From positions 1-40,257 of the forward strand of contig CACWWI010000005.1 of NCBI GenBank assembly GCA_902764575.1: a DNA stretch of 40,257 nt, given 5' to 3'. The translations under genes and the position numbers were made by a program. Under the pieces are notes generated by a model. The model did not search any database. It had not been told where the DNA came from and saw nothing but the letters and a program-made list of their open reading frames with translations. The DNA comes from an uncultured Coriobacteriaceae bacterium. Its GTDB lineage: Bacteria > Actinomycetota > Coriobacteriia > Coriobacteriales > Eggerthellaceae. The first letter of the stretch is position 1. Every line of letters starts with the position of its first letter. This document shows positions 32,817 through 40,257 of the stretch, in pieces.

Positions 32817-33392
32817 TTACTCGTCGTCCGCGGAGGGGCGGTTGATAACCTCGATCTGCAGGCCCTCCATGATGTCCAGCGCCTTCTCGTTCATGGCGGG
32901 GTCGGGCGCCGCGGTGCAGGCGGCATCGACGATGATGGGCACGTCGGGGCACGCCGCACGTGCGATGACGGCGTTGGACAGCACGCACATGTTCGACACG
33001 AGCCCCACGAGCTCGATGCTCTCGAACGGCAGCGTTCCCACGCTCATCGCGACGGCCTGGCGGTTTATCAGGCGCTCGAACAGGGCGGTGGAGCCGAACG
33101 TCGGCTTGAGGAACACCTCGTCGTAGTCTTCCTGCTTGGAAGCGATGCTCCCGTAGAGGTCGTGGCCCTCCGATCCCTCGATGCAGTGCGGGATGGGCAG
33201 CTTGCGCCCTTCCTGGGTGTCGAGGTAGTCCTTGTGGTGGGTGTCGTAGGTGAAGCAGATGGTGTCGCCCGCCTCGCGGTACTCCTCGATCTTGCGCGCG
33301 ATGGGACCTTCCAGTAGCTCGGCGCCCTCGAACCCGAGCGCACCGTCAACGAAATCGTTCTGGTAGTCCACAACGATGAGCAGTCTCTTCAC
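32817..33392 (-). CDS. Isochorismatase-family cysteine hydrolase, nicotinamidase-like
   Basis: 191 residues with the full catalytic triad of the family: Asp9 in IVVDYQNDFVDGAL, Lys96 in VFLKPTFGS and Cys136 in GLVSNMCVLSNAV. The TYDTHHKDY segment provides metal-binding-like residues as in nicotinamidases. It probably hydrolyses nicotinamide or a related amide. The start is GTG 33392 with AAGGA seven bases upstream. It follows the TrpR-like regulator gene by 24 bases and is probably the last gene of the citramalate synthase transcript. Confidence 0.88.
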   Translation of the reverse strand: MKRLLIVVDYQNDFVDGALGFEGAELLEGPIARKIEEYREAGDTICFTYDTHHKDYLDTQEGRKLPIPHCIEGSEGHDLYGSIASKQEDYDEVFLKPTFGSTALFERLINRQAVAMSVGTLPFESIELVGLVSNMCVLSNAVIARAACPDVPIIVDAACTAAPDPAMNEKALDIMEGLQIEVINRPSADDE

Positions 33393-33416
33393 AGTCGTCC
33401 TTCCCTTAGGCGAACA

Positions 33417-33734
33417 TTAGGAGACATTGTGGTCAACATTGTCCAGCGCGTCAAGTGCGGCACGATAGCCCCCCGACCCATAGCTCAGGCACTTCGAGAC
33501 GCGTGCGATGGTCGTGGCCGACGCGCCGGTTGCCTCGGCGATCTTGGCGTACGACTTGCCCTCGTCGAGCATGCGCGCCACTGCCAGGCGCTGCGAACTC
33601 TCACGGATCTCCCTGATGGTGAACATGTCTTCGAGCAGGGCGTAGAGCGTGTCCTTGTCGTTGATGGACACGAGCACGTCGAGCAGGTTCTCGACATCGT
33701 CTGTGCGCAGGTCGTTAACGGGCATCGTTATCAC
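33417..33734 (-). CDS. YerC/YecD family TrpR-related DNA-binding protein
   Basis: 105 residues of the TrpR-like fold. The helix-turn-helix is visible in GKSYAKIAEATGASATTIAR followed by VSKCLSYGSGGYR, the conserved ending of YerC/YecD proteins. It has no known small-molecule ligand in the family. The start is GTG 33734, eight bases after AGGAGG; ATG 33725 is the alternative. Both overlap the last codons of the citramalate synthase gene (stop 33715), so the two are translationally coupled and the regulator may act on this operon. Confidence 0.85.
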   Translation of the reverse strand: MITMPVNDLRTDDVENLLDVLVSINDKDTLYALLEDMFTIREIRESSQRLAVARMLDEGKSYAKIAEATGASATTIARVSKCLSYGSGGYRAALDALDNVDHNVS

Positions 33735-35346
33735 CCATTCCCCCTCCTCGCGACGCATTGCGCCGTACGAGGCCGTATTCGATCGATTCCACGAGGGCGT
33801 TCCACGACGCCTCGATGATGTTCTCCGACACGCCGACCGTGCCCCAGGTGCCGTACTCGTCGCGCGTGGTGATGGCGACGCGCGTGATGGCGTCGGTTCC
33901 CGTGCTCTCGTCGAGCAGGCGCACCTTGAAGTCGACCAGGTGCATATCCTGTACCTCCGGGTACGACGTTGATAGCGACATCTTGAGCGCCTTCGAGAGG
34001 GCGCCGACCGGGCCGACGCCTTCGCCCGTTGCCACGAAGCGGTCGTCGCCCACGTGCACCTTGATGGTGGCCTCGGATTGGGCGTCCTTCGCGAGGGCGC
34101 CGGTGTCCTCGCGGTCGTCCACGATCACGCGGAAGCTCTCCAGCGTGAAGAACGGCTCGTACTTGCCGAGCATGCGCGCTATGAGCAGGGCCAGGGAGCC
34201 GTCAGCCACCTCGTAGGAATGGCCCGCCGCCTCCTGGCGCTTCACCTCTTCGAGGATGGCCTGCACGGACTGGGGATCGTCGCTCAGGTCGAAGCCGAGC
34301 GCGCGCGCCTTCGCCACGATTGAGGCCTTGCCGGCGAGCTCGCTCACGATCATGTGGGCGTCGTTGCCCACCGCGCTGGGGTCGACGTGCTCGTAGGCGG
34401 AGGGGAAGCGCGCTATGGCGCTCGCGTGCAGCCCTCCCTTGTGGGCGAACGCGGCAGCGCCCACGTAGGGCGTGTGCTTCCAAACGGCGAAGTTGCACAC
34501 CTCGGCAACATAGGCCGCCACGCCCGTCATCTGGCGCAGGTTCTCGGGCCCCACGCACGTGTAGCCCATCTTTAGCTCCAGGTCGGCGATAACCGTGAGC
34601 AGGTTGGCATTGCCCACGCGCTCGCCGTAGCCGTTCACCGTGCCCTGCACCTGACGGGCGCCCGCCCGCACGGCCGCGAGCGTGTTGGCCACCGCGCAGC
34701 CGCTGTCGTTGTGGCAATGGATGCCGATGCGCGGAGCTTCCTGCGGGCCCGACAGCGCTTCCACCACCGCCGCGACCGCCTCTTCCACCTCGAAGGGCAG
34801 CGCGCCGCCGTTCGTTTCGCACAGGTCGAGCGAATCCGCCCCGGCGCGCGCGGCCGCCTTCAGGCAATCGAGCGCGTAGTCGGGGTTGGCACGGTAGCCG
34901 TCGAAGAAGTGCTCGGCATCGAAGATGACCTCCAGGCCGTGCCCCTTCAGGAACGCGACCGAATCGGAGATCATGCGCAGGTTCTCGTCGAGCGTGGTCT
35001 GCAGGGCGCGCAGCACCTGCTCGTCCCAGGTCTTGCCCACGATGGTGGCGATGGGCGCACCGCTCGCCACCAGGTCGGCGAGCCCCGGGTCGTCCTGCGC
35101 GGCAACGCCCTTCTTGCAGGTGGAGCCGAACGCCGCGATGCGCGCGTGCCCGAGCGGGTTGTTCCGCAGCTCCTCGAAGAAGGCGATGTCCTTGGGGTTG
35201 GAAGCGGGGAAGCCGCCTTCGATGATGTCGATGCCGAACTCGTCGAGGCGCCTCACGATGTTCAGCTTGTCCTCGAGCGAGAGCGCAACGCCCTGCGCCT
35301 GTTCGCCATCGCGCAGGGTGGAATCGTATGTGATGATCTTTGGCAT
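33715..35346 (-). CDS. cimA: (R)-citramalate synthase
   Basis: 543 residues of the isopropylmalate/citramalate synthase family. The catalytic DSTLRDGEQAQG lies near the N terminus; the HCHNDSGCAVANTLAAV metal and substrate site and GTVNGYGERVGNANL are intact. A C-terminal LeuA-dimer allosteric domain (~380-530) is present. The length and the DSTLRDGEQ opening fit CimA, which joins pyruvate and acetyl-CoA for threonine-independent isoleucine synthesis. ATG 35346 has AAAGGGAG 12 bases upstream; ATG 35358 is an alternative. The TrpR-like and isochorismatase-type genes follow in one transcript. No leuCD or ilv genes are in the window. Confidence 0.92.
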   Translation of the reverse strand: MPKIITYDSTLRDGEQAQGVALSLEDKLNIVRRLDEFGIDIIEGGFPASNPKDIAFFEELRNNPLGHARIAAFGSTCKKGVAAQDDPGLADLVASGAPIATIVGKTWDEQVLRALQTTLDENLRMISDSVAFLKGHGLEVIFDAEHFFDGYRANPDYALDCLKAAARAGADSLDLCETNGGALPFEVEEAVAAVVEALSGPQEAPRIGIHCHNDSGCAVANTLAAVRAGARQVQGTVNGYGERVGNANLLTVIADLELKMGYTCVGPENLRQMTGVAAYVAEVCNFAVWKHTPYVGAAAFAHKGGLHASAIARFPSAYEHVDPSAVGNDAHMIVSELAGKASIVAKARALGFDLSDDPQSVQAILEEVKRQEAAGHSYEVADGSLALLIARMLGKYEPFFTLESFRVIVDDREDTGALAKDAQSEATIKVHVGDDRFVATGEGVGPVGALSKALKMSLSTSYPEVQDMHLVDFKVRLLDESTGTDAITRVAITTRDEYGTWGTVGVSENIIEASWNALVESIEYGLVRRNASRGGGMGDNDAR

Positions 35347-35434
35347 GTGCTGCGCCATCTCCCTTTCTGGCAAATCGAGAGCGTGCGCACTATTGTACTC
35401 CATTGTGCGATAGTGCGTGGATATCGCTGCGCGC

Positions 35435-35565
35435 GGGCGCACGGAGTGCGCCCCTACCAACGGCCCGCCGCCCACATCGCACATCCGCGTGTCCGGAGCC
35501 TGCCAGCACGCGGGACTGCGTTATGTGGGCGTGTTGTCGCCGGTAGGGGCGCACTCCGTGCGCCC
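35435..35565. repeat. Inverted pair of REP-like palindromes
   Basis: Two identical hairpins with stems GGGCGCAC/GTGCGCCC occur at 35435-35457 and 35543-35565 in opposite orientation, each with a GTAG foot pointing inward (CTAC at the right of the first, GTAG at the left of the second). The 85-base interval holds no gene. The stem is closely related to the palindrome at 4086-4108. The arrangement resembles a BIME of two REPs. Confidence 0.75.
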
Positions 35566-35580
35566 GCCGCCGAAGGCGGC
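35566..35580 (-). terminator. Short UUCG hairpin after the envelope-protein gene
   Basis: On the minus strand GCCGCCTTCGGCGGC folds into a six-pair stem with a tetraloop of the stable C(UUCG)G type. It lies ~35 bases after the stop of the large gene and directly joins a REP-like hairpin. There is no T tract, so termination strength is uncertain. Confidence 0.45.
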
Positions 35581-35616
35581 ATTCCAAAACTGCCGCATAT
35601 TTTGCTGCGAGTGCGG

Positions 35617-38600
35617 TTAGTTGGCTTTTGGTTGGCCGAGGGCGCGGCGGAAGCTTAGGAAGCGCTCGAAGCCGCCGGCTACTACGAGGCCCAGGCCGAG
35701 GGGGATGGCGAACGGGGCGAAGGGGTTGTCCGCGAGCACGCGGCGCACGTCCTCGCCTCCGGGGTTGACGGCGTTGATCTCGGTCCAGCGGGCGCCGGGC
35801 GTCGACGCCATGGCGTTATCCCTGGCCGCCTGCACTTGCTGGGTGATCTGCGCGCTCACGTCGGGGTTGATGAAGATCTCGGGCACCTCGGTTTGCGTGG
35901 CAGGCGTGGTGGGCGCCGTTGCCGGGGTGCCGGTTTGCTCGGTCGTGGGCGAAGACGGTTCGGGGGCCGTCGTCTGGCCCGAGCCCTGCGGCAGGTTCGT
36001 CTCCTCGTACACGATGTGATCGATCTCGGACACGGTCATGCTGGGGGTGGCGGGCGTTACCTCGCCTGGCGTCTGGCCCCCACCGTCGGTGGGGTTGCTC
36101 GGCTGCCCCGAGCCCGAGCCGCTGCCGGGCGTGCCCTGCTGCCCGTCGCCCGAGCTTTCGTCGTCGGAATCGCCGACGCGCACCGTGAGCGGCATCACGT
36201 TGGAATACGCCTCGCGGCCGTCGGCCGCACGCGCGATCACACGGACGTACGTGATGGGCGTGGCCTTGCTGGAACTACCGCTGCTGGCCTCGCTGTCGCC
36301 CGAGCCCTCGGGCTTCTTCTCGATGGGGTTCGTGGGAACGGCGAGCTGGGGGCCAGTGCGGTTGGGCACGGTGGTCCACGTTTCGCCGCCGTCGATGGAG
36401 CTCTGCCACTCGTACGTGACCGACGAGGCGTCCACGTCACCGTACACGGTGGACTGGAAGATGGCGGTATCGCCCGCACGCGGCGGATCGTAGGCAAGCG
36501 ACACCGCGAACCCGCTGCCGACAACCATCGTCGCAGGCTCGGACGTCGCCCCGCGCTTCTTGCCCTCCTCGTTCACGAGGTCGGTTTCCATGATCACCCG
36601 GAACTGATGCCCCAGGCGGTCCTCGGTAGTGGGGATGCGCAAGGTCTGCACTGCGCCGTTCGGAACGTCGGTCCAGGTAACGCCATCGCTCGATTCCTGC
36701 CAATGGAAGCCGAAGCGCGCATTGCCGATCTCGTTGTTGGGAATGGCCGAGAACACGGCGGTGTATCCCAGGGGGGCGGGCACGTAGCCCACGCGCACCC
36801 TGAGCGTCGGGTCGGTGGGCGCATCGTCGGTGGGAGCGCTCTTCATGTTCACGTGGATCGTGTGGATCCAGCGCAGCGAATCGGGCTCGATGGTGGCCTC
36901 TGCAGGCTCGGTGGCGCCGAACAGCAGGCGGAACTGCGTGTTGTCGACCAGCTCGGGCTCCGTCTTCTCGCCCTCCCCGCCGGCATCCGTGTCGGCGCTC
37001 GTGCTGCTGCCGCTCTCCGTGTCGGCGGTCGCGGCGGCACTCGAGCTGCTGGCGCTGCCCTCGGACTTGCCCGACGCCGCGCCGCTCGCGCCCTCATCCG
37101 CCTTGGGCGTTTCCGGCTGGCTCGGTTGCGTCGAGCCGCCGCCGTTGGCCAGCTGCTCGGCCGAGTACTGGTACGAGAGGATGGCGACCATGGGGCTCGA
37201 AGGCGTCCCGTCCGCATAGCTCCCCTCCAGCGCATGCGGGTAGTAGCTCCTGGCGGCTGTCAGGTCGCTCCACGCGACCTCGGTCGTGCCGTACAGCCCC
37301 TCGAACGTGATCGACTCGATCTGGCTCACGTCCTCGATGCCCGCATCCTTCAGGAGGCTTGCCAGCGAGGGACCGCTGCCGCGGACGACCTGCCAGCCGT
37401 TGCTGCCGTACATCGAGTACATGGCCTCGGTCGTTCCCAAGGCCTGGAGCTCATCGACGCCGTAGAGCTTATCGATGGATTTCGGGGCGCTCTGCTTGCT
37501 CTCGTCGGCGGAAGGGCTCTCGCTCGACTGGCTCGGCGATTCGGCGTCGGCGCTTTCGGCCGATTTGCTGCTCGCGCTCGAGGACGATTCGCTGCCGCCC
37601 TGCTGCCCGTCGGGGTTGGCCGAAGAGCCGGACTCCGACCCTTCCTCGGAACCGGATTCGGTCCCTGCACCTAGGTTGGCAATCACGCGGAGCTGTCGCT
37701 GCGGGCGCCATGCGCCCTGGCCGTCATCTTCTTCGGGCTGGTCGGAGCCACCGCCCTCGTCACCGCCGCCGCCCTGGGGGTTCCCCGAGGTCACGTGGAC
37801 CTGCGCCGACGAGCTGGCCTCGCCGAGGCTCATCGAGCAGTTCACGATGAAGGCGGCGTCCTTCTCCATATGCAGAACGCCGTCGGATCCGATGGTCGCC
37901 ACGTCCTCGCCCACCTCGTCGCCCGTGTTCGACTTGAGGCTCCATTCGAAATCGGACAGCAGCCCGCTCAGCCCTTCGGGCAGCGAGGAGCGGTCCTTGT
38001 CGGTGAACACGGCGATGGTCTCGTGGCTCAAGGGGTCGGCGATGGTCACGCGCGCGCCGAAGGCATACGACTCACGCTGCTCCTCGGTAAGGCTGACGGT
38101 CTGGTCCGCCACCAGAACCTCGCCATTGGGCGAGAGCAGCTCGAGCGCCTTCACCTCGGGGTTGAGCACGTCGATCTTGAAGGACGCCTCGAACGGCTTG
38201 CCCTTGTGCTTCTCCTTGAAGTCCGCGCTCACGTACTTCTCGTCGGAGGCCTTCAGCGAGCAGGTGACCGTGACGGTGCCCGCCGCCTTGCCCGTAATCG
38301 TGACGACGCCCTTTTCGACCTTCAGGTCGACGCATTCGGGCTTGTCCACATTCCAGTCGAGGTAATCGCTGATGATCATGTCGTCCGAGGCGGCAGCAGG
38401 GCTCGCCTGCCCGGAGGAAGACTCGCTGGAGGGCTGCCAGGCGGGAATCGCGACCACCTGGATAATGCCGCTCACCGAGCTCATCTGGAGCCGGGTCTCG
38501 TTCTTGCCATCGGCCGTATCGCCGGCGCTGCCCACGCGATCGCCCTTGAGCTCCTTGCCGTCGATGCTCTCGACCTGCCAGAGCTCCACGTCGTTGAGCG

Positions 38601-38751
38601 TGCCCTCCTTGTGGTTCGAGAGCGAATCGGTTACCACGGCACCGAACGCGAGGCACTCGACGCGGAACGACGCCCAGAACACGAGCGCGAACACGAGGAC
38701 GATGCGAATCGCCTTCGCGGGAATCGACTTGGATGTGATCAGGGCGCCCAT
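35617..38751 (-). CDS. Large Ig-like, Ser-rich membrane-anchored envelope protein
   Basis: 1044 residues. A hydrophobic N-terminal helix (~14-37) and a C-terminal helix (IPLGLGLVVAGGFERFLSFR) with a basic tail place the bulk outside the cell. In order: a Big2-like region (DWNVDKPECVDLKVEKGVVT), Ser/Gly/Glu-rich linkers (~320-430 and ~560-620), a domain with KLYGVDELQALGTTEAMYSM and SLASLLKDAGI that resembles cofactor-free oxidoreductase-like surface domains, and two Ig-like repeats (FHWQESSDGVTWTDVPNG; YEWQSSIDGGETWTTVPN). It has no LPXTG motif. The start is at 38751, one base after the preceding stop, so it is coupled to the DUF2149 gene. It is probably the effector or partner of the ExbB/ExbD-like channel. 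Confidence 0.75.
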   Translation of the reverse strand: MGALITSKSIPAKAIRIVLVFALVFWASFRVECLAFGAVVTDSLSNHKEGTLNDVELWQVESIDGKELKGDRVGSAGDTADGKNETRLQMSSVSGIIQVVAIPAWQPSSESSSGQASPAAASDDMIISDYLDWNVDKPECVDLKVEKGVVTITGKAAGTVTVTCSLKASDEKYVSADFKEKHKGKPFEASFKIDVLNPEVKALELLSPNGEVLVADQTVSLTEEQRESYAFGARVTIADPLSHETIAVFTDKDRSSLPEGLSGLLSDFEWSLKSNTGDEVGEDVATIGSDGVLHMEKDAAFIVNCSMSLGEASSSAQVHVTSGNPQGGGGDEGGGSDQPEEDDGQGAWRPQRQLRVIANLGAGTESGSEEGSESGSSANPDGQQGGSESSSSASSKSAESADAESPSQSSESPSADESKQSAPKSIDKLYGVDELQALGTTEAMYSMYGSNGWQVVRGSGPSLASLLKDAGIEDVSQIESITFEGLYGTTEVAWSDLTAARSYYPHALEGSYADGTPSSPMVAILSYQYSAEQLANGGGSTQPSQPETPKADEGASGAASGKSEGSASSSSAAATADTESGSSTSADTDAGGEGEKTEPELVDNTQFRLLFGATEPAEATIEPDSLRWIHTIHVNMKSAPTDDAPTDPTLRVRVGYVPAPLGYTAVFSAIPNNEIGNARFGFHWQESSDGVTWTDVPNGAVQTLRIPTTEDRLGHQFRVIMETDLVNEEGKKRGATSEPATMVVGSGFAVSLAYDPPRAGDTAIFQSTVYGDVDASSVTYEWQSSIDGGETWTTVPNRTGPQLAVPTNPIEKKPEGSGDSEASSGSSSKATPITYVRVIARAADGREAYSNVMPLTVRVGDSDDESSGDGQQGTPGSGSGSGQPSNPTDGGGQTPGEVTPATPSMTVSEIDHIVYEETNLPQGSGQTTAPEPSSPTTEQTGTPATAPTTPATQTEVPEIFINPDVSAQITQQVQAARDNAMASTPGARWTEINAVNPGGEDVRRVLADNPFAPFAIPLGLGLVVAGGFERFLSFRRALGQPKAN

Positions 38752-38754
38752 GCG

Positions 38755-39111
38755 CTACTTGCCGTTCGCGTTGCCGCCGTTGGAGGAGCCGTTCTTGGAC
38801 GTGTCCTCCACCAGGTAGTACTTGCCCGTTTCGGGATCTTGGTACACGGTGCCCTTCTCGACGTAGGAGTTGCCGTCGCCGTTGATCTGGTCGGTTGCCT
38901 GGTTCACCTGGCTCTGGTCAAGCTCCTCGCCCATCTGCACCTGCGTTACCTTGCCCAGGTCGACGTTCCACGCCACCACGAGCGCGACCATCAGGCCGCA
39001 GGCGAACACGAGCATGACGTCCCCGACGTTGCTGAGCGAGCTCATGGGATCGACGTCTTCGGCGGGCTTCGCCTTGCGGAAGCTGCCGCTGTCAGAGAAA
39101 TAGCTCGACAT
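38755..39111 (-). CDS. DUF2149-family, ExbD/TolR-like protein
   Basis: 118 residues. A short cytoplasmic N terminus (DVDPMSSLSNVGD) leads into one hydrophobic helix (MLVFACGLMVALVVAW), with an Asp (D31) at the membrane entry corresponding to the proton-carrying Asp of ExbD/TolR. A ~70-residue external part with KYYLVEDTS and a Gly/Asn tail follows. DUF2149 proteins are known beside MotA/TolQ/ExbB-like channels in archaea and some bacteria. The gene lies between the channel gene (nine bases) and the envelope-protein gene with a GGAGG site, so the three form one operon. It is probably the stator partner of the channel. Confidence 0.82.
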   Translation of the reverse strand: MSSYFSDSGSFRKAKPAEDVDPMSSLSNVGDVMLVFACGLMVALVVAWNVDLGKVTQVQMGEELDQSQVNQATDQINGDGNSYVEKGTVYQDPETGKYYLVEDTSKNGSSNGGNANGK

Positions 39112-39120
39112 CGCGTCCTC

Positions 39121-40257
39121 CTAACGTGCGGTCGTGTCGTTGCGGCGCTGGCCTTCACCGCCGCTCGGCGCTGGGTTCGAAGCCTTCGGCGTCATGAACA
39201 CGGGGCGCGGGAAAACGCCCTGCGTGGACGTGCTTGCGGGCTCAGGAGCGGACTCCGGCGTGGGCGCAGGCGTAGCTGCGGGCGCGGGTGCGGGCTCCGG
39301 CGTGGGCGCAGGTGCGGGCGTAGCTGCGGGCGCAGGCGAGCTCGAGACGAGCGCGTCATACGACGGCAGCGTGCCGGGCTGCTCGGTGCCGAACGTCGCG
39401 GTGTACCATTCTCCCAGCTCGGAAGAGGGGTCCCAGAGCGGTGTCTGGGTCGGCTGGCTTGCAGGCGCCGCTTGTTTCGCGGGCGCCGCCTGGCTCGCGG
39501 GCGCTGCCTGGCTCGCGGGCAGCGGCTGGCTCGAATACGTGAACGACCCTTCGGGCTGCTGCGCCGAAGGCGTCTGGGAGATGGGCTGCGTAGCGCGCGT
39601 CGGTTTGAACTCGGGCTTCGGCTCCTCGGCCTCGGCGTCGTCGCGCTTGGGGGCCAAGTTCTTCAAGGAAGGGGTCCTGGGCGACACGGGGCCGGTGGTC
39701 TGCTCGTAGAGGAACGCGTAGTTCGACGGCTCCTCGATGGTGATCTTCCCCTCAGCGCGCATTTCCTCGATCTTCTGCAGCATCGTGGCCATGGCGCTGT
39801 CGAGCGCCGACATGTAGTTGCCGTACCACATGCCGCGCACCTTGCCGATGACCAGGCATACCGCCGCCACGACCAGGCCTGCCACCGTGGTGTCGAACGC
39901 TACGAGCAGCGAGCTCGACAATGCGGCGGTGTCGGCGCGGCCGAGCGCCTGGATGCCGGGGCCCAGGGGAATGAGCGTGCCCATGAGGCCGAGCATGGGG
40001 GCGACGCGCGCCGCCATGTTGTTGCGGCCTGTGATGCGGTCGTAGTGGCTCTCCTCCTCGGAGACGAGCCTCCGGATGAGCGCGATCAGGGCATCGCCGG
40101 GCAACGTGCGGTAGTCGTACACCGTGAGCAGCGCCACCTTCTGGCGCTTGATGAGCCCGGATTCCTCGATGACGGCGGGTAGGTTCTCCTCGTCTGCCGA
40201 CATGAGCGCAGCGAGGAACTTGGGCATGGTCACCTTGAAGTACCTGTGCTCGGTAAT
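39121..40257 (-). CDS. MotA/TolQ/ExbB proton-channel family protein, partial
   Basis: The frame is open to the window edge (ITEHRYFKVTMPKF), so the N terminus and probably the first membrane helix lie outside. The channel helices are clear: RVAPMLGLMGTLIPLGPGIQ and SLLVAFDTTVAGLVVAAVCL, matching helices 2 and 3 of ExbB/TolQ. The ~200-residue C-terminal extension is unusual: it has Ala/Gln repeats (SQAAPASQAAPAKQ) and a Pro/Ala-rich run recalling the TonB spacer. It would use the proton gradient with the ExbD-like protein to move or energise the envelope protein encoded next. Confidence 0.85.
   Translation of the reverse strand: MTEHRYFKVTMPKFLAALMSADEENLPAVIEESGLIKRQKVALLTVYDYRTLPGDALIALIRRLVSEEESHYDRITGRNNMAARVAPMLGLMGTLIPLGPGIQALGRADTAALSSSLLVAFDTTVAGLVVAAVCLVIGKVRGMWYGNYMSALDSAMATMLQKIEEMRAEGKITIEEPSNYAFLYEQTTGPVSPRTPSLKNLAPKRDDAEAEEPKPEFKPTRATQPISQTPSAQQPEGSFTYSSQPLPASQAAPASQAAPAKQAAPASQPTQTPLWDPSSELGEWYTATFGTEQPGTLPSYDALVSSSPAPAATPAPAPTPEPAPAPAATPAPTPESAPEPASTSTQGVFPRPVFMTPKASNPAPSGGEGQRRNDTTAR

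Noticed and set aside
35836-37674. 612-codon plus-strand frame opposite the envelope-protein gene
   Set aside because: Antisense shadow of a repetitive Ser/Gly-rich gene.
39230-39540. Tandem repeats as a CRISPR or DNA repeat array
   Set aside because: They are codon-level Ala/Pro/Gln repeats of the channel protein's C-terminal extension, irregular and in frame.
37795-40182. 795-codon plus-strand frame opposite the ExbB/DUF2149/envelope operon
   Set aside because: Spans three well-supported genes on the other strand; no motifs or start signal.

Overview
The window is about 40 kb of high-GC bacterial DNA with Shine-Dalgarno starts and some apparently leaderless genes. It carries gene types typical of anaerobic Actinobacteria: an NHLM-type exporter, ArsS, a degenerate GGDEF-EAL protein, Ig-like surface proteins and ABC substrate-binding lipoproteins. 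I infer a gut Coriobacteriia/Eggerthellaceae-like organism; no rRNA or tRNA is present to confirm it. Annotation rests on reading translated sequence, without database searches.

Left part (1-9500, mostly minus strand): a frameshifted HXXXD-type acyltransferase; an acyl-AMP ligase fused to a GHKL/anti-sigma-like ATPase domain; a 5'-truncated PfkB kinase abutting the remnant of a surface protein; then an NHLM-type export operon (membrane protein, short membrane-fusion protein, C39-ABC transporter, second ABC transporter). The C39 domain keeps its Cys but appears to have lost its catalytic His, and no double-glycine precursor gene was found nearby. Divergently, at 9773, a methyltransferase fused to a STAS (anti-anti-sigma) domain is followed by a WalJ-like metallo-hydrolase. 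The ligase-ATPase and methyltransferase-STAS fusions flank the exporter, which suggests an enzyme/partner-switch system.

Middle part (12-23.6 kb): mostly single housekeeping or accessory genes: a PPC-domain protein, a rhodanese lipoprotein, YdeI-like and YigZ proteins, an ArsS arsenosugar-type radical SAM operon, a MutT-like Nudix enzyme and a fructosamine kinase-like protein. Then comes a 5-kb segment bounded by two ~205-bp inverted-repeat elements of one family. It holds a 1142-residue esterase fused to a circularly permuted GH3 glycosidase, and an orphan nuclease-like (AbiEi/DUF559-like) gene. A HAD phosphatase follows.

Right part (23.9-40.3 kb): an orphan peptide-binding lipoprotein is followed by a Cache-HAMP-GGDEF-EAL protein broken by a deletion; the second half keeps an intact EAL phosphodiesterase with its own ribosome-binding site. 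Next are a phosphoesterase, an SNF-type transporter, Hsp20, a Nudix hydrolase and an operon of citramalate synthase, a TrpR-like regulator and an isochorismatase-type hydrolase. REP-like palindromes with a GTAG foot occur at three places. The window ends in an operon of an ExbB/TolQ-like proton channel, an ExbD-like DUF2149 protein and a 1044-residue Ig-like envelope protein, an energy-transduction module that is surprising in a presumably single-membrane organism.
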